Below are positions 26,858 through 35,091 of a stretch of 64,000 nt of DNA, in pieces. A model generated the notes under the pieces. It did not search any database. It saw only the letters and a list, made by a program, of their open reading frames with translations, and was not told where the DNA came from. Origin of the DNA: Feifania hominis. GTDB lineage: Bacteria > Bacillota > Clostridia > Oscillospirales > Feifaniaceae. The DNA is taken from contig NZ_JACRSP010000001.1 in NCBI RefSeq assembly GCF_014384765.1, positions 124,001 to 188,000 on the forward strand, given 5' to 3'. Each line of letters opens with the position of its first letter. Positions within the stretch are counted from its first letter, which is position 1. The position numbers and the translations under genes were made by a program.

Positions 26858-28294
26858 ATGGCCGATGCGTCGATTTACCAGAGCCCGCTGAACACCCGCT
26901 ATGCGAGCGTGGAGATGCAGCAGCTCTTCTCCGATGAGAGAAAGTTCAAGACCTGGCGCGCGCTGTGGATTGCGCTCGCCAAAACAGAGCGGGAGCTTGG
27001 GCTTGACATCACCGAGGAGCAGATCGCAGAGCTCGAGAAAAACCGCGACAACCTCAATCTGGACGTGGCGCGCGAGCGTGAGCGTGTCGTGCGCCACGAT
27101 GTCATGAGCCATGTCTACGCCTATGGACAGCAGTGCCCAAAGGCCGCGGGCATCATCCACCTCGGGGCCACCTCCTGCTACGTGGGGGACAACACCGATC
27201 TGATTCTCATGCGCGAGGGGCTCAAAATTGTGCGCCGCAAGCTGCTGAACGTTGTGGAGAAACTCGCGAAGTTCGCGCGCGCCTACCGGGAGATGCCCTG
27301 TCTTGCCTACACCCATCTGCAGCCGGCGCAGCTGACTACGGTCGGCAAGCGTGCGACGCTGTGGATCAATGATTTGATGCTCGACCTTGAGGAGATCGAC
27401 CGGCGCATCGAGTCCATCCGGTTCCTCGGTTCCAAGGGCACAACAGGTACCCAGGCGAGCTTTATGGAGCTTTTTGACAACGACGAGGGCAAAGTCAAGG
27501 CGCTCGACGAAAAAATAGCGGCGCTCATGGGCTTTTCCGGCGTCTATCCGGTGTCGGGGCAGACCTATTCGCGCAAGGTGGACAGCTTCGTGCTCGGCAC
27601 GCTCTCGGGCGTTGCGCAGAGCGCCTACAAATTCAGCAACGACCTGCGCATCCTCCAGAGTTTCAAGGAGATGGAGGAACCCTTTGAGAAGAGCCAGATC
27701 GGCTCCTCCGCCATGGCCTACAAGAGAAATCCCATGCGCAGCGAGCGAATGGGCTCGCTTTGCCGCTATGTACTGGTGGACGCGCTCAACCCCGCGATCA
27801 CCGCCTCCACTCAGTGGTTTGAGCGCACGCTCGACGACAGTGCGAACAAGCGCATCGCAGTGGCTGAGGCCTTTTTGGCGGTGGATGCCATTCTCGGCAT
27901 CTACATGAATGTCGCCGACGGGCTTGTGGTCTACCCGAAAGTGGTGCGCAGCCGTGTCATGGCAGAGCTGCCTTTCATGGCGACGGAGAACATTCTCATG
28001 GACGCCGTCAAGCGCGGCGGCGACCGCCAACAGCTCCATGAGCGCATCCGCGTTCACTCCCAGGCGGCGGCACGCGCCGTCAAGGAGGAGGGCAAGCCTA
28101 ATGATCTCATGGAGCGTATCTGCGCCGATGAGGCGTTTGGCCTGACGATGGAGCAGGTGGCGGGAATCCTCTCGCCGGAGAATTTCACCGGCCGGGCACC
28201 CTCACAGGTCTCGGAGTATCTCGACGAGGTGGTCGAGCCGGTTCTGCGAGCGGCGGCGGATCAGCTCGGGGAACACACGCAGCTGGATGTCTGA
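26858..28294 (+). CDS. purB: Adenylosuccinate lyase
   Basis: A 478-residue lyase of the fumarase/aspartase superfamily. The signature loop GSSAMAYKRNPMRSE carries the catalytic Ser region; HLGATSCYVGDNTD and TYSRKVD are also conserved. It releases fumarate from SAICAR and adenylosuccinate in purine synthesis, so it consumes the product of aspartate condensation. It resembles the longer vertebrate/clostridial type of PurB. It is spaced three bases from the aminotransferase and is the last gene of the asnA-purB run; no other pur genes are near. Confidence 0.93.
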   Translation: MADASIYQSPLNTRYASVEMQQLFSDERKFKTWRALWIALAKTERELGLDITEEQIAELEKNRDNLNLDVARERERVVRHDVMSHVYAYGQQCPKAAGIIHLGATSCYVGDNTDLILMREGLKIVRRKLLNVVEKLAKFARAYREMPCLAYTHLQPAQLTTVGKRATLWINDLMLDLEEIDRRIESIRFLGSKGTTGTQASFMELFDNDEGKVKALDEKIAALMGFSGVYPVSGQTYSRKVDSFVLGTLSGVAQSAYKFSNDLRILQSFKEMEEPFEKSQIGSSAMAYKRNPMRSERMGSLCRYVLVDALNPAITASTQWFERTLDDSANKRIAVAEAFLAVDAILGIYMNVADGLVVYPKVVRSRVMAELPFMATENILMDAVKRGGDRQQLHERIRVHSQAAARAVKEEGKPNDLMERICADEAFGLTMEQVAGILSPENFTGRAPSQVSEYLDEVVEPVLRAAADQLGEHTQLDV

Positions 28295-28325
28295 GTCTGC
28301 GGCGGGCGCCGAGGGAAATTTTCGG

Positions 28326-28354
28326 TTGACTTCGCCGGAGCCGGAGGATATAAT
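28326..28354 (+). promoter_or_regulatory. Sigma-A promoter of secD-secF
   Basis: TTGACT (28326-28331), 17-base spacer, TATAAT (28349-28354). Confidence 0.75.
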
Positions 28355-28368
28355 AATTACTGTTTTGA

Positions 28369-28397
28369 CGAGGCGTGTTTCGTATCGACACGCCTCG
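28369..28397 (+). promoter_or_regulatory. Leader hairpin in the secD 5'-UTR
   Basis: Ten-base perfect stem CGAGGCGTGT / ACACGCCTCG with a nine-base loop, close to the expected transcript start. No T-run, so not a terminator. Role unknown. Confidence 0.5.
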
Positions 28398-28424
28398 AAT
28401 TTATGTCATTGAGGAGGATACAAG

Positions 28425-29702
28425 ATGTGGAAGAGTGTGCTCTCTTTTCTGCTTGTGCTGGCGATCATTGCGGGCCTGGCGCTGACGGCCGCATTTGGAA
28501 TTGATCTGGGCGACTACTACATTCCGAGTGTCGCCGACAAGGACAACGGCGTTCGTCTCGGCCTTGATCTTGTGGGCGGCTCCAGCATCACCTTCGAGGC
28601 GCAGGATGTGGACAACCTGTCCGCGGACGAGCTCAAAAGAGGGATGGAGTCGGCCAAGACCATTTTGCAGACCAGACTGACCGATCTCGGCTACACCGAA
28701 GCCACCATTCAGATATCGGGAGACCGGCGGTTGCTCGTCGAGATCCCGTCCGTCACCGACCCGAATGAGGCGGTCGAAAAGCTCGGTTCCACGGCGGAGC
28801 TGACCTTTACGGATATTGACGGAAAGGTCTATCTGACCGGCAGCGACGTCAAGTCCGCTCAGGTGGGCTACGAGACGACAAGCTCAGGCGCCAAGCAGTA
28901 TGTCGTTATGCTTGAGTTCACGCAGGAGGGCAAGCAGAAGTTTGCCGAGGCCACCGAGGAAATTGCAAAGCGAGACGCCACAAAATACGAGAACCTGATG
29001 GTGATCTCCCTGGACGGCACTCCCCAGTCCTGGCCGCGTGTGAGCGAGCGCCTCGAGGGGGAGAACATCTACATCGAGGGCAACTTCACCGCGGAGGATG
29101 CCACCTGGCTTGCAAATCTCATCTCAGCGGGCCAGATGCCGTTTGCGCTCAAAGATGTAGAGCTCAGAGCCGTCGGCCCCACACTGGGCGAAAAATCGCT
29201 TGAGACAAGCCTCTTTGCCGCCGCAGTCGGTATTGCGCTGGTCATGGTGTTCATGCTGGTGGTCTACCGCGTGCCGGGCCTTGTGGCCGATATTGCACTG
29301 GTGTTCTATGTGGCCCTTGTGGCGGTGATTCTGACTGTGCTGCGCGTCAATCTGTCCCTGCCGGGCATTGCGGGCATCATCCTGTCAATCGGCATGGCGG
29401 TAGACGCAAACGTCATCATCTTTGAGAGAATCAAAGAGGAACTGCGAAACGGCAAGAGCACGAGAGCTGCCATCAAGGCGGGTTTCAGCCGCGCATTCAG
29501 CGCGATTCTCGACAGCAACATCACGACACTGATCGCAGCGGTTGTGCTGCGCACGTTTGGCACCGGCCCGATCGTCGGGTTTGCCGACACACTGCTCATC
29601 GGCGTCATCACCTCCATGTTTACGGCCATTTTTGTATCCCGGTTCCTGCTCAACCGCCTGGTTGACATGAAGATCAAAAATGCCAGGGCATACGGCGTGT
29701 AA
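28425..29702 (+). CDS. secD: Protein translocase subunit SecD
   Basis: A 425-residue SecD of the RND-like family. One N-terminal membrane segment is followed by a periplasmic-side P1 domain opening with GVRLGLDLVGGSSITFEAQ, then five further membrane segments. The conserved SIGMAVDANVIIFERIKEEL block is present in TM4. SecDF uses the proton or sodium gradient to help late steps of Sec export. It is shorter than E. coli SecD and encoded separately from SecF, unlike the fused SecDF of Bacillus. GAGGAGG precedes ATG 28425. Confidence 0.95.
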   Translation: MWKSVLSFLLVLAIIAGLALTAAFGIDLGDYYIPSVADKDNGVRLGLDLVGGSSITFEAQDVDNLSADELKRGMESAKTILQTRLTDLGYTEATIQISGDRRLLVEIPSVTDPNEAVEKLGSTAELTFTDIDGKVYLTGSDVKSAQVGYETTSSGAKQYVVMLEFTQEGKQKFAEATEEIAKRDATKYENLMVISLDGTPQSWPRVSERLEGENIYIEGNFTAEDATWLANLISAGQMPFALKDVELRAVGPTLGEKSLETSLFAAAVGIALVMVFMLVVYRVPGLVADIALVFYVALVAVILTVLRVNLSLPGIAGIILSIGMAVDANVIIFERIKEELRNGKSTRAAIKAGFSRAFSAILDSNITTLIAAVVLRTFGTGPIVGFADTLLIGVITSMFTAIFVSRFLLNRLVDMKIKNARAYGV

Positions 29703-29716
29703 GCGGGGGTGAGAAA

Positions 29717-30616
29717 ATGAGCAAACTGAAAATTGACATTGTCAAGAACCGAAAGATATTTTATATCATCTCCGTTGCGGTCCTGCTCGCCGGCGTGATT
29801 TCCGTGATGATTCAGGGCTTCAATCTGGGAATCGACTTCAGCGGCGGAACCATCATCCACATCAACATGTACGATGAGCTCGATCGGGCACGGCTCGATG
29901 AGATCGAGGGCATCGTCGAGGGTGTGATCGGGGAGAAGCCAAGCGTCCAGAAGTCCGAGGACGCAGTCAACGGCTACTCGGTCATCATCAAGACCAAAGA
30001 GCTGACAACTGAGAAGCGCACCGAGGTCTTTGAGGCGGTCAAGGAGAAATACGGGCTTGCCGACACCGATCAGCTCGCGGTCGACAACGTCAGCGCGACA
30101 GTCGGAAAGGATCTGAGAAACAACGCCATTCTGGCCGTTGGCATCGCAACGCTGCTGATGCTCATCTACATCTGGATTCGCTTTGAGCTGATCACGGGTC
30201 TTGTGGCGGTGCTCATGCTGCTGCACGATGTGTGCGTGATGCTGGCGTTCTACTCGCTGTTTGGCATCCAGATGAATACGACTTTTATCGCCGCGATGCT
30301 GACCATTGTCGGTTACTCCATCAACGCGACCATCATCATCTTTGACCGGGTACGCGAGAATCTGCGCGTCAACAACAAAGACGACTTTGAGAGCATTGTC
30401 AACCAGAGCATCTGGCAGACGATGAACCGCTCGCTCAACACCACCATCACCACACTCTTAACCATAACTATGGTGTTTGTCTTCGGCGTTACAGCTGTGC
30501 GCAATTTTGCGCTTCCCATTATAGTCGGAATCATCAGCGGCTTCTACTCTTCGGTGCTGCTGGCGGGCCCCATGTGGGTCACGTTCAAGAATCTGGGCGT
30601 CGGCAAAAAGAAGTGA
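29717..30616 (+). CDS. secF: Protein translocase subunit SecF
   Basis: A 299-residue SecF with the typical GIDFSGGTIIHINM near the N-terminus, six membrane segments and the TM4 block YSINATIIIFDRVREN. Partner of SecD encoded 14 bp upstream. The stop is followed by a strong terminator, so the operon is secD-secF only. Confidence 0.95.
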   Translation: MSKLKIDIVKNRKIFYIISVAVLLAGVISVMIQGFNLGIDFSGGTIIHINMYDELDRARLDEIEGIVEGVIGEKPSVQKSEDAVNGYSVIIKTKELTTEKRTEVFEAVKEKYGLADTDQLAVDNVSATVGKDLRNNAILAVGIATLLMLIYIWIRFELITGLVAVLMLLHDVCVMLAFYSLFGIQMNTTFIAAMLTIVGYSINATIIIFDRVRENLRVNNKDDFESIVNQSIWQTMNRSLNTTITTLLTITMVFVFGVTAVRNFALPIIVGIISGFYSSVLLAGPMWVTFKNLGVGKKK

Positions 30617-30621
30617 GAAAT

Positions 30622-30659
30622 AAAAAAGATGGCAGTGTAACCCGCTGCCATCTTTTTTT
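30622..30659 (+). terminator. Terminator after secF
   Basis: Stem AAAAAAGATGGCAG / CTGCCATCTTTTTTT with a nine-base loop. Symmetric, so it can also serve the convergent small membrane gene. Confidence 0.88.
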
Positions 30660-30676
30660 GATTTTAAAGTGTCGGT

Positions 30677-30958
30677 CTATTTTTTTTCAAGCCATTGCGA
30701 TTTGATTGCCCCATCGCTGACAACAGCGCCGAAGAAAGATACCGTAATGGCGCACAGCGCGGTCTCAAAGAGGTGCTGTGAATAGAGCAGCGTCTGGTAA
30801 TTCTCAACATAGCGCCCATCGACAAGAAAGAAGAAGTAGAGCGACAAAAGAGTCAAAACGGTGCACAGAGCCGCGCCGATCCACAGCGAGAGCAGGGCAA
30901 GCGGCTCAAGCGCACGCAGCCTGCGCCGCAGCATATGTAGTGTTTTTTGCATGGGCAT
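30677..30958 (-). CDS. Small two-TM membrane protein, unknown function
   Basis: A 93-residue protein with a basic N-terminus (MPMQKTLHMLRRRLRAL), one long hydrophobic segment at about residues 20-48 and a second at about 66-86. No family recognised. ATG at 30958 follows AAAGGA on the minus strand; a second ATG six bases on (30952) has better spacing. A minus-strand promoter and a perfect inverted repeat lie just upstream, suggesting specific control. It is convergent with secF. Confidence 0.6.
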   Translation of the reverse strand: MPMQKTLHMLRRRLRALEPLALLSLWIGAALCTVLTLLSLYFFFLVDGRYVENYQTLLYSQHLFETALCAITVSFFGAVVSDGAIKSQWLEKK

Positions 30959-30982
30959 ACTTCCTTTGGGGTGATTGAGTTC

Positions 30983-31012
30983 ATAATACCATACAAGACA
31001 AATTAAAATCAA
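30983..31012 (-). promoter_or_regulatory. Promoter of the small membrane protein gene
   Basis: Read on the minus strand: TTGATT (31012-31007), 18-base spacer, TATTAT (30988-30983). The spacer and -10 overlap one arm of the inverted repeat 30986-31032. Confidence 0.55.
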
Positions 31013-31098
31013 TGTAAAAAATTGTATGGTATAGAAATAGTAAGAAATAATTTTTTTAGCCTATGACAATCGACAAAAAAGGTAATAAATCCATACAA
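30986..31098. repeat. CCATACAA operator-like repeats (inverted pair plus third copy)
   Basis: ATACCATACAA (30986-30996) and its exact reverse complement TTGTATGGTAT (31022-31032) form an 11-base inverted repeat with a 25-base spacer. A third CCATACAA lies at 31091-31098. They surround the promoter of the small membrane gene and lie upstream of the DUF6514-like gene. The rest of 31033-31239 is AT-rich and I see no gene in it. Confidence 0.6.
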
Positions 31099-31239
31099 AT
31101 AGTGGTTAGCTACAACAAAAGGGTGTAGTGATCGTCGAATTATGGGTAATATTGCGATGAAAAAATTTGTAATGTGTCCTTAAACCAAATACAATAGTTC
31201 ACATGGCAACAGACATACTAAATATGGAGGGATTTAGTT

Positions 31240-31551
31240 ATGACAGGGATTCGGTTGCTAAGGCGAAGAGAGGTCGTCACCGATTTTGAGGGAACGGTGA
31301 CCCTCGACTACTACTTAGTCGACACAGGTACGGATCAGGGGGAAAAGAGTGAGCGGCACTACGGCATACAGATCGCAAAGTACAAGAGCATGGATGACTA
31401 TCTCGAAATTGAGTCCATTCGCGATGTCTCACCGGACCGGGATGAGGTAACCGGTTTGATCGAGAGCTTCGCTGACGGAACCGTGACGCCGATGCTACTG
31501 AGGGACACGCTCGAGGAATACTACGCCGCGCGGCAGACGGTATTGGTCTGA
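31240..31551 (+). CDS. DUF6514-like protein
   Basis: A 103-residue acidic protein without membrane segments. The layout (LDYYLVDTG, RHYGIQIAKYKS, then a C-terminal FADGTVTPMLLRDTLEEYY) resembles the short DUF6514 family common in Clostridia, in which a VTP..L.D motif near the end is typical. Function is unknown in the family. GGAGGG precedes ATG 31240. It follows an AT-rich intergenic region containing the CCATACAA repeats. Confidence 0.6.
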   Translation: MTGIRLLRRREVVTDFEGTVTLDYYLVDTGTDQGEKSERHYGIQIAKYKSMDDYLEIESIRDVSPDRDEVTGLIESFADGTVTPMLLRDTLEEYYAARQTVLV

Positions 31552-31564
31552 GCGGCAAAAGAAA

Positions 31565-31593
31565 TTGATTTTTTACTCTCCCGACGCTATAAT
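31565..31593 (+). promoter_or_regulatory. Sigma-A promoter of nrdR
   Basis: TTGATT (31565-31570), 17-base spacer, TATAAT (31588-31593). Confidence 0.75.
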
Positions 31594-31643
31594 GAAAGGC
31601 AGAAGTACACGGCGCCGTGCGCGCAGCAAAGTGAGGGACAGAA

Positions 31644-32099
31644 ATGAAGTGCTGTTACTGTGGGCATCTTGAGAGTAAGGTCATTGATTCCCGCCCCACC
31701 GACGAGGGGGGCAGCATCCGCCGGCGCAGAGAGTGTCTGCGCTGCGGCAAACGCTTCACCACCTATGAGATCATTGAGACTCTGCCGATCGTCGTGGTGA
31801 AGAAGGACAAGTCGCGCGAGGTATTTGACCGCAACAAACTGGTCAACGGCATGCTGCGCGCCTGTGAGAAGCGGCCCGTCTCCATACAGGAAATCGAGAA
31901 GATCACCGATGAGATTGAAGCCTCGCTTCACAACTCACTTGACCGGGAGATCACCTCCTCGAAGATCGGGGAACTGGTGATGGAAAAACTCAAGGACATC
32001 GACGAGGTTGCCTACGTCCGATTCGCCTCGGTTTACCGCCAGTTCAAAGACATCAACACCTTTATGGAAGAGCTGTCAAAGCTCCTCTCGGAGAAGTAA
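31644..32099 (+). CDS. nrdR: Transcriptional repressor NrdR
   Basis: A 151-residue NrdR with an N-terminal zinc ribbon (CCYCGH at 3-8, CLRCGKRF at about 33-40) and an ATP-cone (VVKKDKSREVFDRNKL onward). It represses ribonucleotide reductase genes in response to ATP/dATP. No nrd genes lie in the window, so its targets are elsewhere. GAGGGA precedes ATG 31644. The gene is monocistronic between its own promoter and a bidirectional terminator. Confidence 0.95.
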   Translation: MKCCYCGHLESKVIDSRPTDEGGSIRRRRECLRCGKRFTTYEIIETLPIVVVKKDKSREVFDRNKLVNGMLRACEKRPVSIQEIEKITDEIEASLHNSLDREITSSKIGELVMEKLKDIDEVAYVRFASVYRQFKDINTFMEELSKLLSEK

Positions 32100-32107
32100 A
32101 TCAAGAG

Positions 32108-32137
32108 AAAAGGCGCCGGGTAACCCCGGCGCCTTTT
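32108..32137. terminator. Bidirectional terminator between nrdR and rodA
   Basis: Thirteen-base perfect stem AAAAGGCGCCGGG / CCCGGCGCCTTTT with a TAAC loop, lying between convergent genes and usable by both. Confidence 0.88.
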
Positions 32138-33263
32138 AGTCGCCCAGATAGTCCAGAGAGGAGCTCTTTCGCTTTCGCACCACCGACAGCACAAGGCCGA
32201 TGGAGCAGTAGACGCTCAGAATGGAGGAGCCGCCATAGCTGAAAAAGGGAAGCGTGATGCCGATGACCGGCAGCAGCCCGATGCACATGCCGATGTTTTC
32301 AAAGACCTGAATGAAGAACATGGCGAAGACGCCGACGCAGATCAGGCACCCCTCATCGGTGCGGGCAGTTCGCGCGTGGTGTAGAATGCGAAGCATCACA
32401 GCGGCGAGGAGCAAAACGACCAGTACACTGCCAACAAAGCCGAGCTCCTCGCCGGCGACGGCAAAGATGAAGTCGGTCTGTTTCTCGGGGACGTTGTTGA
32501 CCTGGGTTCCCTGAAAGAGCCCCTTGCCGGTGATCTGACCTGAGCCGATGGCGATTTTGCTCTGTACGGCCTGAAAGCCGATGCCGCTCGGGTCCCCCTC
32601 CGGGTTGAAGGCAAAGAGAATGCGGTTTCGCATGTAGGGCTTGAGCGCATACTGCCAGACAAAGGGGGTGGCGACCACTGCGGTAAGCAGCCCCGCTGCC
32701 TGAATTTTCCAGGAGAGCCCCGCCGCAAAGAGCATGAAAAACGCAATAAAGCAAAAGACGATGACTGTGCCCGTGTCGCCGGTGAGAAGCACCATGCCGA
32801 TGACCACAGCCGCATGGATGCCAAGCAGCAGCAGCGCCTTGACGGAATTGAGGTTCTGCTTTAGCCGCTCGATGCAGGCGGCAAATGAGACGATAAAGGA
32901 CAGCTTGACGAACTCCGCAGGCTGAACCATAATCACTTTCAGATCGATCCAGTTCTTGTTTGTCTGGCCCTTGGGACCGGTGCCGAAGACCAGAGTGAAC
33001 GCCATTACGGCGATCGACAGGGCCAGAAAGAATTTCCACAGGTCACAGAGGGTCTCATAGTCGAACAGAGAGATGACGATCATCATGACAATGCCGATGC
33101 CGGCGCCGATCGATTGAACCATGATGTTGCGGTTTGTCGAAAACGTGCTGGTAGCTGAGGCCACCAGCAGCAGCCCGTATGCCGTACAACTCAGGCAAAG
33201 ACCCACCAGAAACAGGTCGATCTCGTGCAGGTATTTTCTTGTCGCTTTTAAAATCGGGTTCAT
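32136..33263 (-). CDS. rodA: SEDS-family peptidoglycan glycosyltransferase, RodA-like
   Basis: A 375-residue polytopic protein with about ten membrane segments. Family blocks visible are NWIDLKVIMVQPAEFVKL, TDFIFAVAGEELGFVG and LPFFSYGGSS. SEDS proteins polymerise lipid II glycan strands together with a class B PBP. The length and the WIDLKV..QPAEFVKL form are closer to RodA than to FtsW/SpoVE. The usual P..HTDFIF reads PEKQTDFIF here. No mre genes or PBP2 are adjacent. On the minus strand AAGGAGA precedes ATG 33263. Confidence 0.8.
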   Translation of the reverse strand: MNPILKATRKYLHEIDLFLVGLCLSCTAYGLLLVASATSTFSTNRNIMVQSIGAGIGIVMMIVISLFDYETLCDLWKFFLALSIAVMAFTLVFGTGPKGQTNKNWIDLKVIMVQPAEFVKLSFIVSFAACIERLKQNLNSVKALLLLGIHAAVVIGMVLLTGDTGTVIVFCFIAFFMLFAAGLSWKIQAAGLLTAVVATPFVWQYALKPYMRNRILFAFNPEGDPSGIGFQAVQSKIAIGSGQITGKGLFQGTQVNNVPEKQTDFIFAVAGEELGFVGSVLVVLLLAAVMLRILHHARTARTDEGCLICVGVFAMFFIQVFENIGMCIGLLPVIGITLPFFSYGGSSILSVYCSIGLVLSVVRKRKSSSLDYLGD

Positions 33264-33299
33264 CGGCTCTCCTTGTCGTCAGTGGGTTCTATCGGATTT

Positions 33300-33328
33300 A
33301 TTATACCAATCAGAACCCCGGCGGTAAA
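33300..33328 (-). promoter_or_regulatory. Promoter of the rodA-like gene
   Basis: On the minus strand: TTTACC (33328-33323), 17-base spacer, TATAAT (33305-33300), about 37 bases before the start codon. Confidence 0.6.
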
Positions 33329-33488
33329 GTCTTTGGACAAATTATCACACCGCAGCATACCCCCTGTGCAACGGCATGAAAATGTGATAGAATAATCACG
33401 CCTGCGGCGCTGTGGACAGACTGTGTCCTGTCAGACTCCGCCGCAAATTTGTCAGAGGGGCCGGGCGCCTGAGATACGGGATGGATGT

Positions 33489-33920
33489 ATGAGAGTTTAT
33501 CAGACAGAGAGCAGAGAACAGACCGTGGCCGCCGGGCGGGATTTCGCCCGCGTATTGAGGCGCGGCGACATCGTGGCCTTTTCCGGAGATCTCGGCGCGG
33601 GCAAGACCGCTTTCTGCGAGGGAATTGCCTCGCTGCTCTGCCCCGGAGCAGAGGTGTCGAGCCCTACTTTCGTCATCGTACAGGAATATGAGGGGAACAT
33701 TCCGATCTTCCACTTTGACTTATACCGCATCGGCAGCTTTGACGAGCTCTACAACATCGGCTTTTTCGACTATCTTGAGCGCGGAGGTGTCTGCCTGATT
33801 GAGTGGAGCGAAAACATCCCGGAGCTTCTCGACGAACCCCACTACGCGGTGGATATCCGCGTGACGGGGGCCGGCAGCCGGAGCATCACCATCACCGAAA
33901 AACGGGGGGAGACACCGTGA
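33489..33920 (+). CDS. tsaE: tRNA threonylcarbamoyladenosine biosynthesis ATPase TsaE
   Basis: A 143-residue P-loop ATPase with Walker A GDLGAGKTAFCEG, switch region SSPTFVIVQEY, and HFDLYR and LIEWSE motifs of the TsaE family. It energises the TsaBD complex that makes t6A37 in ANN-decoding tRNAs. ATG 33489 is chosen because the family N-terminus starts there; its Shine-Dalgarno is weak. The in-frame region upstream (from 33423) contains no convincing homology. The last codons overlap the tsaB start. Confidence 0.92.
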   Translation: MRVYQTESREQTVAAGRDFARVLRRGDIVAFSGDLGAGKTAFCEGIASLLCPGAEVSSPTFVIVQEYEGNIPIFHFDLYRIGSFDELYNIGFFDYLERGGVCLIEWSENIPELLDEPHYAVDIRVTGAGSRSITITEKRGETP

Positions 33921-34630
33921 GAGTTCTTGGAATAGACAGCTCGGCCAAGGCTGCGAGTGCCGCGGTGCTCGAGGGGGACAAGCTGCTCGGCGAGTACAAT
34001 TTGCAGACCGGCTACACCCACAGCGAGACGCTGCTGCCGATGGTGGACCGGGTTTTGCGCGATACGGGAACCCGGGTGGATGACCTGGAGTTGATTGCCG
34101 TCACGAGAGGGCCCGGTTCGTTTACCGGGCTGCGCATCGGACTTGCGACCGTCAAGGGGCTGTGCTTTGCGAGAGAGCTGCCGGTGGCCGCGGTCTCGAC
34201 GCTTGAGGCGCTCGCCTGCAATGTAGCGGATTTTGGCGGTCTTGTCTGCTGTGCGATGGATGCGCGCTGCGGACAGGTCTACCAGGCGTTCTTTCGCGCG
34301 CAGAGGGGAGAAATCGCCCGTGTGTGTGAAGATCGGGCTGTGAAAATCGAGCAGCTTGAGCAGGAGATCAAAAAGGCGGACGAGCCGATTTTACTTGTTG
34401 GAGACGGCGCGCATTTGTGCTATAATAGCATCGGGCGCCAAAATGGAATTGTGCTGGCGCCGGCGCACCTGCGTCTGCAGAGGGCGGCCTCAGTGGGAAT
34501 TCTCGGACAGAGAATGGCGGCGCGGGGCGATACCGTGTCGAGCGACCGGCTTGTGCCGGAGTATCTGCGTCTGCCCCAGGCTGAGCGGGAGCGCCTGAAA
34601 AAAGAACAAAGAGAGGAATCGATACCATGA
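33917..34630 (+). CDS. tsaB: tRNA threonylcarbamoyladenosine biosynthesis protein TsaB
   Basis: A 237-residue ASKHA-fold protein with LGIDSSAKAASAAVLE at the N-terminus and the TRGPGSFTGLRIGLATVKGL signature. It is the non-catalytic scaffold for TsaD. GTG 33917 overlaps the tsaE stop and follows GGGGGGAGA. The order tsaE-tsaB is conserved; rimI and tsaD, often next, are replaced by rpiB. It overlaps rpiB by four bases. Confidence 0.92.
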   Translation: MRVLGIDSSAKAASAAVLEGDKLLGEYNLQTGYTHSETLLPMVDRVLRDTGTRVDDLELIAVTRGPGSFTGLRIGLATVKGLCFARELPVAAVSTLEALACNVADFGGLVCCAMDARCGQVYQAFFRAQRGEIARVCEDRAVKIEQLEQEIKKADEPILLVGDGAHLCYNSIGRQNGIVLAPAHLRLQRAASVGILGQRMAARGDTVSSDRLVPEYLRLPQAERERLKKEQREESIP

Positions 34631-35064
34631 TTGCGATTGGATCGGATCATGCCGGGTACCGGCTGAAAGAGGAGATTAAAAAATATCTGGATGAGGCGGG
34701 CATCGCCTACCGCGACGTCGGCACCGACTCGGAGCAGTCGACCGACTACCCCATCTACGGTGCGGCGGTCGGAAGAGCCGTGGCGTCCGGCGAGTGCGAA
34801 AAAGGCATCGCCATCTGCGGCACCGGCGTCGGCATCTCGATGGCCGCCAACAAGATCAAGGGTGTGCGCGCGGCCTGCTGCTCGGACTACTTCAGCGCCA
34901 AATACACCCGGCTGCACAACGATGCGAATGTGCTCTGCTTCGGCGAGCGGGTTGTCGGTGTGGGTCTCGCCATTGAGCTCGTCAAGGTCTTTCTTGAGAC
35001 CGAGTACGAGGGCGGCCGTCACCAGCGCAGAGTGGATTTGATTGCCAAGCTCGAGGAAGAATAA
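34627..35064 (+). CDS. rpiB: Ribose-5-phosphate isomerase B
   Basis: A 145-residue RpiB/LacAB-fold isomerase with IAIGSDHAGYRLKEEI at the N-terminus, catalytic Cys in the ICGTGVGISMAANK block, and CSDYFSAKYTRLHNDANVLCFGER downstream. It interconverts ribulose-5-P and ribose-5-P, feeding PRPP. AGAGAGGAA precedes ATG 34627. It is followed by upp, which uses PRPP. Confidence 0.94.
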   Translation: MIAIGSDHAGYRLKEEIKKYLDEAGIAYRDVGTDSEQSTDYPIYGAAVGRAVASGECEKGIAICGTGVGISMAANKIKGVRAACCSDYFSAKYTRLHNDANVLCFGERVVGVGLAIELVKVFLETEYEGGRHQRRVDLIAKLEEE

Positions 35065-35091
35065 ATTTTTATATAAAGGGGTTAGTGAACT

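Noticed and set aside
25532..28057. Very long open frame (over 800 codons) on the minus strand opposite the aminotransferase and purB genes
   Set aside because: It lies antisense to two clear conserved genes, has a composition rich in Arg, Ala, His and Val typical of high-GC shadow frames, and no recognisable domain. Similar shadows opposite 243-2126, 7262-8938, 20274-22118 and 60732-62300 were discarded for the same reason.
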